Of a stretch of 64,000 nt of DNA, positions 51,512 through 60,803 are shown piece after piece. Below the pieces are notes generated by a model. That model did no database searches, had not been told where the DNA came from, and was given only the letters and a program-made list of their open reading frames with translations. How positions within the stretch are numbered: position 1 is the first letter of the stretch; each line of letters starts with the position of its first letter. Location: contig CAWGTT010000002.1 of NCBI GenBank assembly GCA_963825645.1, forward strand, positions 62,001-126,000. Reading direction: 5' to 3'. Made by a program: the position numbers and the translations under genes. This DNA is from JADJPO01 sp963825645. Its GTDB lineage: Bacteria > Actinomycetota > Actinomycetes > Actinomycetales > Kineosporiaceae.

Positions 51512-51799
51512 GTGAGGTACGAGGTCGACAGCGCGCAGGTGCTCCAAGCGAGCAGCGCGATCCAGGTGTCCGCGGAGCAGATCCGGGAGGAGGTGGACCG
51601 GATGATGCACCACCTGCTGGACCTGCAAGGCACCTGGCGCGGCCAGGCGGCGACCTCGTTCCAGTCGGTGGTCACCGACTGGCAGGCCACCCAGGAACGG
51701 GTCCGAACGAGCCTGGAGGAGATCCAGCGGGCGCTGGCGGCGGCCGGGCGCCAGTACGCCGACGTGGAGTCGGCCACGGCAGCGATGTTCGCGCACTGA
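51512..51799 (+). CDS. WXG100 family protein
   Basis: This 95-residue helical-hairpin protein has the WXG motif in GTWRGQAATSFQSVVTDWQA, preceded by a helix (SSAIQVSAEQIREEVDRMMH) and followed by one (EEIQRALAAAGRQYADVES). Such proteins are secreted through type VII (ESX) systems as dimers. No ESX core gene, second WXG100 gene or LXG toxin lies nearby, so it is solitary in this window. The GTG at 51512 has GGGAG seven bases upstream. The HelR-type gene follows 79 bp later on the same strand. Confidence 0.85.
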   Translation: MRYEVDSAQVLQASSAIQVSAEQIREEVDRMMHHLLDLQGTWRGQAATSFQSVVTDWQATQERVRTSLEEIQRALAAAGRQYADVESATAAMFAH

Positions 51800-51878
51800 G
51801 CGATCCGTCGGGTCCGCTCCCGCGCCCCAGGGCCAATCCGTCGAACCGGCTCGGTGATCGGGCGTACCGTGGCTCTTC

Positions 51879-54038
51879 GTGCCTACAGCGTTACAGAACC
51901 CTGGGGCGCCGCAGTCCCCCGACCCCACGCTCGAGGCGGAGCGCCGCTACCTCGAGTCCGCGCGAGCCCACCTGGCTCGGATGCGGGAGCGCACCCTGGC
52001 CCTGACCGTCCAGGGCGGTGACCGGATCTCTACGGAGTATCTGGCGGAGACGCTGCACCACCGAGCCGCCGCCCTCGTCGACGATCCGAACACGGCGCTC
52101 TTCTTCGGCCGGACCGACCACGCCGGCGGCGAGCGCTGGTACATCGGACGTCGGCACGTCGCCGACGCCGACGGCGACCCGGTCGTCATCGACTGGCGGG
52201 CCGAGGTGTCCCGGGCCTTCTACCGCGCGAGCTCGGCGCGACCGCTGGACGTCGTCCACCGGCGGCGGTTCGGGGTCGAGAGTGGGCGACTGACCGCCTA
52301 CGAGGACGAGCACCTCACGCCGTCCGAGCCGCGGGACCACGCCTCACCTGGCAGGCACGATCTGGCTGCGCTACCCGGAGGGCGCAGCCAGATCCTGGCC
52401 CGGGAGATCGAACGCCCCCGGGTCGGGCCGATGCGCGACATCGTGGCCACGATCCAGCCGGAGCAGGACGAGATCGTTCGTGCCGATGTGGCCACCTCGG
52501 TCTGCGTGCAGGGTGCCCCGGGTACCGGGAAGACCGCCGTCGGTCTGCACCGCGCGGCCTGGCTTCTCTACGCCCACCGGGATCGGCTGACCCGCTCCGG
52601 GGTGCTCGTGGTCGGACCGAACGCCGCCTTCCTCGAGCACGTCGCCGCCGTGCTGCCCAGCCTCGGCGAGATGCAGGTGCGACACACCACCGTCGACGCG
52701 CTGGTGACCGCCCCCACGGGCCGGAACGCTCGACCCCGTCGGGTCGGCGACGACCCGGTGGCGCGGGCCACGCTCAAGGGCGACGCGCGGATGGCCGAGG
52801 TGCTGCACCGCGCGACCTGGCGTCATGTGGGCACGCCGTCCGATCCGCTGGTGCTGCCCCGCGGATCGCGGCGCCATCGGGTGCCGGCGCACCACATCGC
52901 CGACATCGTCACCGAGCTACGCGGGCGTGGGGTCCGGTACGCCGCGGCCCGAGACATGCTGGCGCAGCGCCTGGCCCACGCCGTCCTGGTGCTGATGGAG
53001 GCGGCCGGCGACTCCCCGGACGACCGGGTCCAAGACGCCGTGGCGCGCAGTCGCGAGGTGCGCCGCCAGGTCGACGCCACCTGGCCGGCGCTGCAGCCGA
53101 CCAAGGTGCTGCACCGGCTGCTCAGCGACGCCGCCTTCCTGGCCGAGTGTGCCGACGGTGTGCTCGAGGAGGCCGAACAGCAGGCGCTGCTGTGGCCGCA
53201 GCCTCCGCGCACCGCGGGATCGGCCCGGTGGTCACCCGCGGACGTCGTGCTGCTGGACGAGGTGGCCGATGTCCTGCAGCGCACCCCGAGCATCGGGCAC
53301 ATCGTGCTCGACGAGGCCCAGGACCTCTCTGCGATGCAGCTGCGGGCGGTGGGGCGGCGCTGCTCGACCGGGTCGATGACGGTGCTCGGCGACATCGCCC
53401 AGGGCACCACCGCGTGGGCGACCAGCTCCTGGCAGCAGTCACTGGCCCACCTCGGCCACCCCGAGGCCGTGATCGAGGAGCTGGACCGGGGGTTCCGGGT
53501 GCCGGCTTCCGTGATCGACTTCGCGGCCCGGCTGCTGCCCTCGATCGCGCCCGGCCTGCGCCCACCCACCTCGGTACGTGACGATCCCGGAACGCTGCGG
53601 CTGACCAGGACCACAGCCGCCGACGTCCTCACGCCGGCCCTTCTCGGGGCCGTCTCGAACACCCTGCACCGCGAGGGCTCGGTCGGCGTCATCGTGCCCG
53701 ACAGCTGGACGGCGCGGATCGCGGCCGCCTTGACCGGGGCGGGCATCGAACACCTGCTGCCCGGCGAACACGCCCCCGCCGACGGTGCCGCCGAGACCCT
53801 GCTCGACGCCGCGCTCGGCCAGGAGGACTCCCCGCTCCCCCGGGTCAGCGTCGTCCCGGCCACCACCGCGAAGGGCCTCGAGTACGACCACGTGGTCGTC
53901 CTCGAACCCGCCGCCATCGCCGCCGCCGAGCCCGACGAGCGCACCGGGCTGCGCCGCCTGTACGTCGTACTCACCCGCGCCGTCTCGAGCCTGGTCGTCG
54001 TCCACCACGAGCCGCTGCCGGGTCCGCTGCGCGCGTGA
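51879..54038 (+). CDS. helR: HelR/HelD-type RNA polymerase-associated ATPase
   Basis: This 719-residue UvrD/Rep-like (superfamily 1) ATPase has an N-terminal coiled arm (AERRYLESARAHLARMRERT) and a domain with PNTALFFGRTDH and WYIGRRHVAD. Walker A is GAPGTGKTAVGLHRAAWLLY, motif II is VLDEAQDLSAMQLRAV, motif III is DIAQGTTAW, and the C-terminal motifs are TTAKGLEYDHVVVLE and YVVLTRAVSSLVVV. This layout is that of HelD/HelR factors, which free stalled RNA polymerase and in actinobacteria can confer rifampicin tolerance. The GTG at 51879 is the likely start. Assignment to HelR rather than a classical HelD rests on overall resemblance. Confidence 0.82.
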   Translation: MPTALQNPGAPQSPDPTLEAERRYLESARAHLARMRERTLALTVQGGDRISTEYLAETLHHRAAALVDDPNTALFFGRTDHAGGERWYIGRRHVADADGDPVVIDWRAEVSRAFYRASSARPLDVVHRRRFGVESGRLTAYEDEHLTPSEPRDHASPGRHDLAALPGGRSQILAREIERPRVGPMRDIVATIQPEQDEIVRADVATSVCVQGAPGTGKTAVGLHRAAWLLYAHRDRLTRSGVLVVGPNAAFLEHVAAVLPSLGEMQVRHTTVDALVTAPTGRNARPRRVGDDPVARATLKGDARMAEVLHRATWRHVGTPSDPLVLPRGSRRHRVPAHHIADIVTELRGRGVRYAAARDMLAQRLAHAVLVLMEAAGDSPDDRVQDAVARSREVRRQVDATWPALQPTKVLHRLLSDAAFLAECADGVLEEAEQQALLWPQPPRTAGSARWSPADVVLLDEVADVLQRTPSIGHIVLDEAQDLSAMQLRAVGRRCSTGSMTVLGDIAQGTTAWATSSWQQSLAHLGHPEAVIEELDRGFRVPASVIDFAARLLPSIAPGLRPPTSVRDDPGTLRLTRTTAADVLTPALLGAVSNTLHREGSVGVIVPDSWTARIAAALTGAGIEHLLPGEHAPADGAAETLLDAALGQEDSPLPRVSVVPATTAKGLEYDHVVVLEPAAIAAAEPDERTGLRRLYVVLTRAVSSLVVVHHEPLPGPLRA

Positions 54039-54122
54039 TCCGCCATCCCTGCGACATGGCGAAGCCCGAGACGAGGCGGCCGCGGCGCGAACGGGACGTT
54101 CAGGGCCGGACAGGACGTTCGC

Positions 54123-54160
54123 GGAAGCGACGTCAAGCGAAGCAGTCGCGGAGCGGATGG
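54123..54160 (+). repeat. dispersed repeat, copy beside coxM
   Basis: A 38-bp element starting GGAAGCGACGTCAAGCGAAG lies in the gap between the convergent helR-like and coxM genes. It matches, with few differences, the inverted pair inside the XdhC gene at 58934-58970 and 59094-59130. Similarity to the 58934 copy continues a little further (CCTCCGGC). Confidence 0.75.
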
Positions 54161-54180
54161 CCCTCCGGCCGGACGAGAGC

Positions 54181-55041
54181 TCAGACCCCGGCCGCGGCGA
54201 GCACCGCCCGCTTGGTCAGCACCTGGGCCAGGTGCCGGCGGTAGTCCTCGTCGGCGTTGGCGTCGGCCATCGGCATCGTCCCCTCGGCGGCGAGCGAGGC
54301 GGCAAAGGTGATCGCCGCCACAGAGGCCGGCTGACCGACCAGCTCCGCCTCGACCCCGCTGGCCCGAAGTGGCACCAGACCCATGTTGGTCAGGGCCACC
54401 CGGGCCTGGGCGATGAGCCCGGCATCGACCCGGACGACGGCAGCCACCGCCACGATCGACCAGGTCTGGGCTGTGTGGGTGAGCTTCTCGTAGCAGGCGC
54501 CCCACCCAGTGTGCTTGGGCACCCGGATCTCGACGAGCATCTCCCCCGGACCCACCTCAGTGGTGAACAGGTCCTTGAAGAACTCCACCGCCGACACCGT
54601 GCGTCGCCCGGCCGTCCCGGCGATCACCATCTCGGCGTCGAGTGCGAGCGCCGCCGCACCCATGTCACCGGCCGGGTCGCCGTGCGCCAGCGATCCCCCG
54701 AACGTGCCGCGGTGACGGACCTGCGGGTCGGCCACCGTCTCGGCCGCCAGTGACAGCAGCAGGGCGTGCTGACGGACCAGCGGGTTGCGGGTGATCTCGT
54801 CGTGCGTGGTCATCGCCCCGATCACCAGCGCGCCGTCATCCTCGCGGACCCCGCGCAGCCCATCGATCCGGCCGAGGTCGACGACCAGGTCGGGCGCGGC
54901 AAGGCGCATCTTCAGCACCGGGAGCATGCTCTGGCCGCCGGCCAGCACCTTGACCTCCCGCCCCCCGCCGTCGTCGGCCAGGAGCGCCAGCGCCTCGTCG
55001 ATGCTGGCCGGGGCCTCGTAGTCGAACGCCGCGGGGATCAC
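54181..55041 (-). CDS. coxM: CO-dehydrogenase-family FAD subunit
   Basis: This 286-residue FAD-binding subunit has the family motifs AGGQSMLPVLKMRLAAPDLV (first FAD loop) and TVADPQVRHRGTFGGSLAHG (second FAD loop), then a C-terminal CO_deh_flav_C domain. It takes electrons from the iron-sulfur subunit. The GTG at 55041 overlaps the coxL stop (GTGA). It is last in the order coxS-coxL-coxM on the minus strand, with a dispersed repeat just after its stop. The symbol reflects family only; see coxL for doubt about CO as substrate. Confidence 0.88.
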   Translation of the reverse strand: MIPAAFDYEAPASIDEALALLADDGGGREVKVLAGGQSMLPVLKMRLAAPDLVVDLGRIDGLRGVREDDGALVIGAMTTHDEITRNPLVRQHALLLSLAAETVADPQVRHRGTFGGSLAHGDPAGDMGAAALALDAEMVIAGTAGRRTVSAVEFFKDLFTTEVGPGEMLVEIRVPKHTGWGACYEKLTHTAQTWSIVAVAAVVRVDAGLIAQARVALTNMGLVPLRASGVEAELVGQPASVAAITFAASLAAEGTMPMADANADEDYRRHLAQVLTKRAVLAAAGV

Positions 55042-57467
55042 AGCGCACCTCCGTTGCTCGATCCGGACTGGCCGCCGCGGCCGGCCTGGACCGCCCGCCA
55101 GACCTTCATCGGTGTGCAGGGCATGTCCATGTCGTCGACTCCCCACGGCCGCAATGCGTCGACCACGGCGTTGAGGACCGCCGGTGTCGAGGCGATGGTG
55201 CCCGCCTCGCCGACCCCCTTGACCCCGAGGATGTTGGTGGTCGAGGGCGACTCGGTGCGCTCGGTGGTGAACGAGGGCAGGTCGGCGGCCGACGGAATGG
55301 TGTAGTCGACGAACGTGCCCGTGGTGAGGGTGCCGTACTCGTCGTGCCGGGCGTCCTCGTACAACGCCTGGGAGATGCCCTGGGCCACGCCACCATGCAC
55401 CTGACCCTCGACGATCAGCGGGTTCAGCACCCTGCCGATGTCATCGACGCAGACGTACCGGCGGATCGTCGTCTTGCCGGTCTCGGTGTCCACCTCCACC
55501 GCACACAGATGCGTGCCGTGCGGGAAGGAGAAGTCCACCGGGTCGAAGGTCGCCTCGCAGTCGATGCCCGGCTCGACGCCGTCCGGCAGGTTGTGCGAGT
55601 CGAACGAGGCGAAGGCGACCGCGGTGAGCGCCATGCCCGTGTCGGTGCCGCGAACCGTGAACTGCCCGGCGGCGAACTCCAGGTCGTCGACGCTCGCCTC
55701 GAGCTGGTGGGCCGCAACGACTTTCGCCTTCTCGATCACCTTGTCCGCGGCCATCGCCACCGCGACGCCGCCGACGGCCAGCGATCGCGACCCGTAGGTG
55801 TCCAGACCCCGGACGGCGACCTGTGTGTCACCGTGCAACACCTCGACGTCATCGAAGGGAACCCCGAGACGGTCGGCGACGATCTGGCTCCACGCCGTCT
55901 CGTGGCCCTGGCCGTGCGGGCTGGTGCCGGTGACCACCTCGACCTTGCCGGTGGGCAGCATCCGCACGGTGGCACTCTCCCAGCCACCTCCCACGTAACT
56001 CAGCGCACCGAGCACCCGGGACGGCGCCAGGCCGCACATCTCGGTGAAGGTCGAGATGCCGATGCCCAGCTGAACCGGGTCGTTCGCGGCCCGCCGCTGC
56101 TCCTGCTCGCCGCGCAACCCCTCGTAGTCGAACAGTTCCAGCGCCCGCGCGGTGGCGGCCTCGTAGTTGCCCGAGTCGTAGGTCATGCCGGCGACGGTGG
56201 TGAACGGGAACTCCTCGTGGGTGATCCAGTTCTGCTTCCGCACCTCGAGCGGGTCCATCCCGAGCTCGTGAGCGAAGGTGTCCACCAGTCGCTCGATGGC
56301 ACAGGTCGCCTCGGGTCGGCCCGCGCCGCGATAGGCGTCGGTCCAGGTCTTGTTGGTGAACACGTTCGTGGTGGTGAACCGGTAGGCCTCGAACTTGTAG
56401 ATGCCGTTGAACATCCACGCGCCGAGCACCGGCACACCCGGCGTGACCAGCCCCACGTAGGCGCCCATGTCGGTGAGCAGGTCGACCTTCAGCGCCGTCA
56501 TGGTGCCGTCCGTGCGGCCGGCCAGGGTCAGCCGCTGCACCTGGTCCCGCCCGTGGTGGGCGGAGGCGATCGACTCGCTGCGGGACTCGGTGTACTTCAC
56601 CGGCTTGCGCAGCTCGCGCGCCACCAGGAAGGTGATCACCTCCTCCGGGGTGAACTGCAGCTTGCCACCGAAACCGCCGCCGACGTCCGGGGCGATCACC
56701 CGGATCTTCGACTCGGGGGTTCCGGTCACCAGAGCCATGAACACCCGAACGAAGTGCGGCACCTGGGTGGCCGACCAGATGGTGATCTGCTCACCCGTCG
56801 GGTCGACCACGGTGGATCGGGGCTCCATGAAGGCGGGGACCAGCCGCTGCTGGCGGAACCGGCGTTCGATGACCACGCCGTCCGGGTCGGCGCGGGCTGC
56901 CTCGATGGCCTCGTCGACGTCTCCTCCGGACCCGCCCTGCGCCGAGTCCAGCGTCCACACGGCGCTGATGTTCGTGCCCAGCTCCGGGTGGGCGAGGTCG
57001 GCGCCGTCCTTGACCGCCTCCTCCATGTCCAGCACGACGGGCAGGTCCTCGTAGTCGACGATGACGTGCTCGGCGGCGTCCCGGGCGGCGGCAGCGCTGC
57101 GGGCCGCGATCACGGCGACCACCTCGCCGGCGAAGCTCACATGGTCCTGGGCGACGGCCGGATGGACGGCGGCCTTCTGGTCAGCCGTGATCGGCCACGC
57201 GGTCGGCAGGCCCGCATCGGAGCCCGTGAGCTCGGGACCGGACCACACGCCCACCACGTTCGGACGGCCCTTGGCCCCGCTGGTGTCGATCGAGGTGATC
57301 GCGGCGTGGGCCACCGGGCTTCGCACCATGGCCAGGTGCACCATGCCGGGCAGCGTGATGTTGTCGGTCCAGCGGGTCCGGCCGGTGATCAGCCGGGCGT
57401 CCTCCTTACGGCGCCGGGCCTTGCCGAACTCGCGCTCGGCACCCACGCTCTCGTCGACGGCGGTCAT
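55038..57467 (-). CDS. coxL: CO-dehydrogenase-family molybdenum large subunit, form II-like
   Basis: This 809-residue molybdopterin hydroxylase subunit has the N-terminal a/b hammerhead (LITGRTRWTDNITLPGMVHL), DVGGGFGGK (261-269), the active-site loop AYRGAGRPE (378-386) and a C-terminal KGVGEAGT with the base glutamate. True form I CO dehydrogenase carries AYRCSFR with the Cu-bound cysteine; here the cysteine is missing, so this is form II or another hydroxylase. The ATG at 57467 overlaps the coxS stop (ATGA), and its own stop overlaps the coxM start. CoxE-, MoxR- and XdhC-type maturation genes lie upstream. The substrate is uncertain. Confidence 0.88.
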   Translation of the reverse strand: MTAVDESVGAEREFGKARRRKEDARLITGRTRWTDNITLPGMVHLAMVRSPVAHAAITSIDTSGAKGRPNVVGVWSGPELTGSDAGLPTAWPITADQKAAVHPAVAQDHVSFAGEVVAVIAARSAAAARDAAEHVIVDYEDLPVVLDMEEAVKDGADLAHPELGTNISAVWTLDSAQGGSGGDVDEAIEAARADPDGVVIERRFRQQRLVPAFMEPRSTVVDPTGEQITIWSATQVPHFVRVFMALVTGTPESKIRVIAPDVGGGFGGKLQFTPEEVITFLVARELRKPVKYTESRSESIASAHHGRDQVQRLTLAGRTDGTMTALKVDLLTDMGAYVGLVTPGVPVLGAWMFNGIYKFEAYRFTTTNVFTNKTWTDAYRGAGRPEATCAIERLVDTFAHELGMDPLEVRKQNWITHEEFPFTTVAGMTYDSGNYEAATARALELFDYEGLRGEQEQRRAANDPVQLGIGISTFTEMCGLAPSRVLGALSYVGGGWESATVRMLPTGKVEVVTGTSPHGQGHETAWSQIVADRLGVPFDDVEVLHGDTQVAVRGLDTYGSRSLAVGGVAVAMAADKVIEKAKVVAAHQLEASVDDLEFAAGQFTVRGTDTGMALTAVAFASFDSHNLPDGVEPGIDCEATFDPVDFSFPHGTHLCAVEVDTETGKTTIRRYVCVDDIGRVLNPLIVEGQVHGGVAQGISQALYEDARHDEYGTLTTGTFVDYTIPSAADLPSFTTERTESPSTTNILGVKGVGEAGTIASTPAVLNAVVDALRPWGVDDMDMPCTPMKVWRAVQAGRGGQSGSSNGGAL

Positions 57468-57967
57468 GCCGCACCTCCTGCGCCGGCTGCCACAGCGGTC
57501 GTGTCAGCGCCGGCCGCCTGCTGGATCGCCCTGACGATGTTCTGATAACCCGTGCAGCGGCACAGGTTGCCCTCGATGCCCTCGCGGATCTGCTGCTCGG
57601 TCGGGTCAGGGATGTCGTTCAGCAGGTCGATCGCCTGCATGATCATTCCAGGGGTGCAGTAGCCGCACTGCAGGGCGTGACACTCGCGGAACGCCTTCTG
57701 AACCGGGTGCAGCTCGTCGCCGTCGGCCAGCCCCTCGATCGTGGTGACCTCGGCTCCGTCCGCCTGGACGGCGAGCACCGAGCACGACTTCACGCTGGCG
57801 CCGTTCAGGTGCACGGTGCAGGCACCGCAGTTGCTCGTGTCGCAGCCGACGACCGTGCCGACCTTGCCCAGGTTCTCCCTCAGATACTGCACCAGCAGCA
57901 GGCGCGGCTCGACGTCGTCGGTGTACGCGACGCCGTCCACAGTGACGGTCACTCTCCGGGTGCTCAT
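57464..57967 (-). CDS. coxS: CO-dehydrogenase-family [2Fe-2S] subunit
   Basis: This 167-residue subunit has a plant-type [2Fe-2S] domain with Cys42, Cys47, Cys50 and Cys62 (GCDTSNCGACTVHLNG) and a helical second cluster domain with Cys101, Cys104, Cys136 and Cys138 (CGYCTPGM and CRCTGY). All eight ligands are present. It carries electrons from the molybdenum site to FAD. The ATG at 57967 starts the coxSLM run. The 252-bp gap before it (57968-58219) is the probable promoter region and has no gene I can support. Confidence 0.92.
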   Translation of the reverse strand: MSTRRVTVTVDGVAYTDDVEPRLLLVQYLRENLGKVGTVVGCDTSNCGACTVHLNGASVKSCSVLAVQADGAEVTTIEGLADGDELHPVQKAFRECHALQCGYCTPGMIMQAIDLLNDIPDPTEQQIREGIEGNLCRCTGYQNIVRAIQQAAGADTTAVAAGAGGAA

Positions 57968-58219
57968 GCAGTCCCTCCACGTCGTTGTGGTCGAAGGGCC
58001 CTGCCGGCGGGCCGGCCCCGCGTGGTCTCTGCCCGATCCAACGTCAGTGTGGCCTCGAACACAAGGCCCTGTCGGGTACCCAGGCGGGTATCCGATCCAC
58101 ATCTGTCGCCGGCGGTCACCGGCGGTTGCACACTGGCGAACAGCGGGTGTCGACGGGTGATCACGTCGAGCGTGAGGTTCGGACCCAGCAGGTAGGTCCG
58201 AACCGCACTCCGACGCCGA

Positions 58220-59614
58220 TCATGTGCCCGCGGAGTGGTGGATCGGGCCGTCCCGCTCGCCCAGTCGCACCCCCTCCCCGCCCCATCGCAGCGCGATGAT
58301 CTCGGCCGCGATGCTGACGGCGGTCTCCTCCGGGGTGCGCGCCCCGAGGTCGAGGCCGATGGGAGACGACAACCGGCCCAGCTCCTGCGGGGTGAGCCCG
58401 GCCTCGGCCAGCCTGTGCAGCCGGTCGTCGTGCGTGCGCCGCGACCCCATCGCACCGATGTAGGCCACCTCCGGCAGCCGCAGCGCCACCTCGAGCAGCG
58501 GGACGTCGAACTTCGGGTCGTGGGTCAGCACGGCCAGCACGGTGCGCGCGTCGATGCGGCCCGCCTCTGCCTCGGCGGCCAGGTAGCGATGCGGCCACTC
58601 GACGACCACCTCGTCGGCCTCGGCGAACCGGCTGCGGGTGGCGAACACCGGCCGGGCGTCGCACACCGTCACGTGGTACCCGAGGAAAACGCCTACCCGG
58701 GCGACGGCCGCCGCGAAGTCGATCGCTCCGAACACCAGCATCCGCGGCTTCGGTGCGTAGGCCGCGACGAACACCCGCATCCCCTCGCCGCGGCGCTCGC
58801 CGTCCGGACCGTAGGTCAGCGTCTCGGAGCGTCCCGCCGCCAGCAGTCCTCGGGCGTCGTCGGTCACCGCGGCGTCGATCCGCTCAGAGCCCAGGCTGGA
58901 GGCCGGGGTTACCTTCCGGTCCGCCGGAGGCGACAACCGCTCCGCGACTGCTTCGCTGGACGTCGCTTCCGCGGCCATCGCCTCCGCCTGCGACGTCACC
59001 TCGGCGTCGGGTGCTCCGGACGGCGCGACAGCGCCGTCCCCCGCCGCCTCTCCAGGTGATGCCGCCTCGGGAAGGACCGGGGAGACTGCCTGGGGAAGGG
59101 ACGTCACGCGAAGCAGTCCCGGAGCAGGTGGGCTACCCGGCCCGCCCAGCCCGACGCCGTCCTCACCAGGCCCACCCTCGGGTCGCACGACCAGCCGACG
59201 CCCGACGAAGGCCGGGTCCGGGTGCTCGATGACGGTGCAGACCGCGACCGGACGACCGGCGTCGATGTCGGCGGCAATGGCGTCGAGCTCCGGAAACGAC
59301 TGCGGGTCAACGCGTTCGACGAAGACGTCGAGGATGCCACCGCAGGTCAGGCCGACGGCGAAGGCGTCGTCGTCGCTGACGCCGTAACGTTCCAGCACCG
59401 GGACGCCGGAGGAGACCACCTCGCCGGACAGCTCGTAGACCGCACCCTCGACACAGCCACCGGAGACGCTGCCGACCGCCTCGCCGTCCGGACCGAGCAG
59501 CATCGAGGCGCCGGCCGGGCGGGGGGCGGAGCGCCAGGTGGCGACGACGGTGGCCATCCCGACCGGACGACCCTCACGCCACCAGGAGAGCAGCTGGGGG
59601 AGCACCTCACGCAT
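58220..59614 (-). CDS. XdhC/CoxF-family maturation protein with repeat insertion
   Basis: This 464-residue XdhC-family protein helps insert the sulfurated molybdenum cofactor. The N-terminal XdhC_CoxI domain has MATVVATWRSAPRPAGASML and SVSGGCVEGAVYEL, with CGG near 115. The C-terminal Rossmann domain has LVFGAIDFAAAVARVGVFLG, CDARPVFATRSRF and AYIGAMGSRRTHDDR. Between them lies an unusual stretch of about 90 residues of low complexity (155-245), coded by the insertion bounded by inverted repeats at 58934-58970 and 59094-59130. The usual length is near 370. The ATG at 59614 overlaps the stop of the VWA gene by eight bases. Confidence 0.85.
   Translation of the reverse strand: MREVLPQLLSWWREGRPVGMATVVATWRSAPRPAGASMLLGPDGEAVGSVSGGCVEGAVYELSGEVVSSGVPVLERYGVSDDDAFAVGLTCGGILDVFVERVDPQSFPELDAIAADIDAGRPVAVCTVIEHPDPAFVGRRLVVRPEGGPGEDGVGLGGPGSPPAPGLLRVTSLPQAVSPVLPEAASPGEAAGDGAVAPSGAPDAEVTSQAEAMAAEATSSEAVAERLSPPADRKVTPASSLGSERIDAAVTDDARGLLAAGRSETLTYGPDGERRGEGMRVFVAAYAPKPRMLVFGAIDFAAAVARVGVFLGYHVTVCDARPVFATRSRFAEADEVVVEWPHRYLAAEAEAGRIDARTVLAVLTHDPKFDVPLLEVALRLPEVAYIGAMGSRRTHDDRLHRLAEAGLTPQELGRLSSPIGLDLGARTPEETAVSIAAEIIALRWGGEGVRLGERDGPIHHSAGT
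58934..58970 (-). repeat. dispersed repeat, left inverted arm inside the XdhC gene
   Basis: On the minus strand this reads GGAAGCGACGTCCAGCGAAG and onward, matching the copy at 54123-54160 at nearly all positions. It faces the copy at 59094-59130, about 120 bp away, as an imperfect inverted pair. Confidence 0.75.
59094..59130 (+). repeat. dispersed repeat, right inverted arm inside the XdhC gene
   Basis: Reads GGAAGGGACGTCACGCGAAG and onward on the plus strand. About 80 percent of positions match the inverted arm at 58934-58970. Together they bound the extra coding segment of the XdhC protein, in the manner of a small nonautonomous element. Confidence 0.7.
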
Positions 59615-60719
59615 CGCGTACCACCTCCACCAGGTCGGCGAACGTCGCCAGCGAGTGACCGGCGAGCAGAGCGTCCAGGTGCGGCAGCGCCGCCGTGATG
59701 CCGCTCTGCACCGGACGGTAACCCGCCTTGCCCCGATGCGGGTTCACCCACACCACCCGGTGAGCGAGCAACCGCAGACGGTACATCTGCTCGGCCAACA
59801 GGGCGACGTCGCCCCGCTCCCAGCCGTCGGAGAAGATCACCAGGACGGCGCCTCGCGCCATGCCGCGCTGGCCCCAGCGGTCGGCGAAGGCGCGCAGCAC
59901 GTCTCCGAGCCGGGTGCCGCCGGACCAGTCCGGCACCTGCTCCCCCGCGGACCTCAGCGCCGCCTCGGCGTCCCGTGCGCGCAGGGCCCGCGTGAGCCGG
60001 GTGAGCCGGGTGCCGATGGTGAACACCTCGGTGTGCCTGGGCTCGGCTCGCACCCAGACGTGCGCAAGCCTCAGCAACGTGTCGGCGTAGGCGCTCATCG
60101 ACCCGCTGACATCGATCAGCAGAACCACCCGGCGCGGGCGGGACCTGGTGCGCCGGAACCGAATCGGGCCGGCCTCGCCGCCGCGGCGGAGCTCTTCGCG
60201 CAGGGTGCGGCGCACATCCAGCTCCCCGCGGTGGTCACGACGGCGGCGCAGCGCCCGTCGCCGCGGCGCGACGGGGCGGATCGTGGCGAACAGTGCGGCG
60301 AGCAGTGCCCTCTCCGCGGGTGTCAGGTCGGCGACGTCACGATGACGCAGGAGGTCGAGGTCGCTGGCCCGGGCCCGGACCACCTCGACCTCCCTCGGCT
60401 CGCGGGCCTCCCGGCGCCCGGTCGCAATGTCACTCAGCCCGGCCAGGGCCCGTGGCGATGCGGCGCGGCGACGCCCCGTCAGCCGTGGCGCCTCGCCGTC
60501 GAACCAGGCCTCGAACACCCGGTCGTAGATCCCGATGTGCTCGACATCGGCGGTCAGCGTCGCCCGGCCGGCCCAGTAGACGCCGTCCCGTTCCTTCAGG
60601 CCGACCTCGCTGACCGCCAGGACGAACGCCCGGCTGCGGTCGGCGGTGACCGGGAGTCCGGCCGAGCGCAGGGTGCGGGCGAACCCCATCAGGGTCTCCT
60701 CGACCTCGACCCAGCCCAT
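59607..60719 (-). CDS. CoxE-like VWA domain protein
   Basis: This 370-residue protein matches the CoxE family. The N-terminal part has RTLRSAGLPVTADRSRAFVL and the paired basic helix region (APRRRALRRRRDHRGELDVR). The von Willebrand A domain carries the MIDAS motif DVSGSMSAY followed by GGTRLGDVLRAF and IFSDGWERGD. With a MoxR-type AAA protein (coded upstream here) such proteins help mature molybdenum hydroxylases. The ATG at 60719 is used; an ATG at codon 11 is possible. Its stop overlaps the XdhC start. Confidence 0.88.
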   Translation of the reverse strand: MGWVEVEETLMGFARTLRSAGLPVTADRSRAFVLAVSEVGLKERDGVYWAGRATLTADVEHIGIYDRVFEAWFDGEAPRLTGRRRAASPRALAGLSDIATGRREAREPREVEVVRARASDLDLLRHRDVADLTPAERALLAALFATIRPVAPRRRALRRRRDHRGELDVRRTLREELRRGGEAGPIRFRRTRSRPRRVVLLIDVSGSMSAYADTLLRLAHVWVRAEPRHTEVFTIGTRLTRLTRALRARDAEAALRSAGEQVPDWSGGTRLGDVLRAFADRWGQRGMARGAVLVIFSDGWERGDVALLAEQMYRLRLLAHRVVWVNPHRGKAGYRPVQSGITAALPHLDALLAGHSLATFADLVEVVRDA

Positions 60720-60803
60720 ACCCGCGATGATGCCTCAGCCGGCTCGGTCCGGCCGCTTCTGGGATCTGCCAGGTCCGCGATAGCCGGCCCGGTTCAGCTC
60801 CTT

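Noticed and set aside
55344..57545. A 733-residue plus-strand open frame opposite coxL
   Set aside because: It is antisense of a clear molybdenum hydroxylase gene with all family motifs; no ribosome site or recognisable domain.
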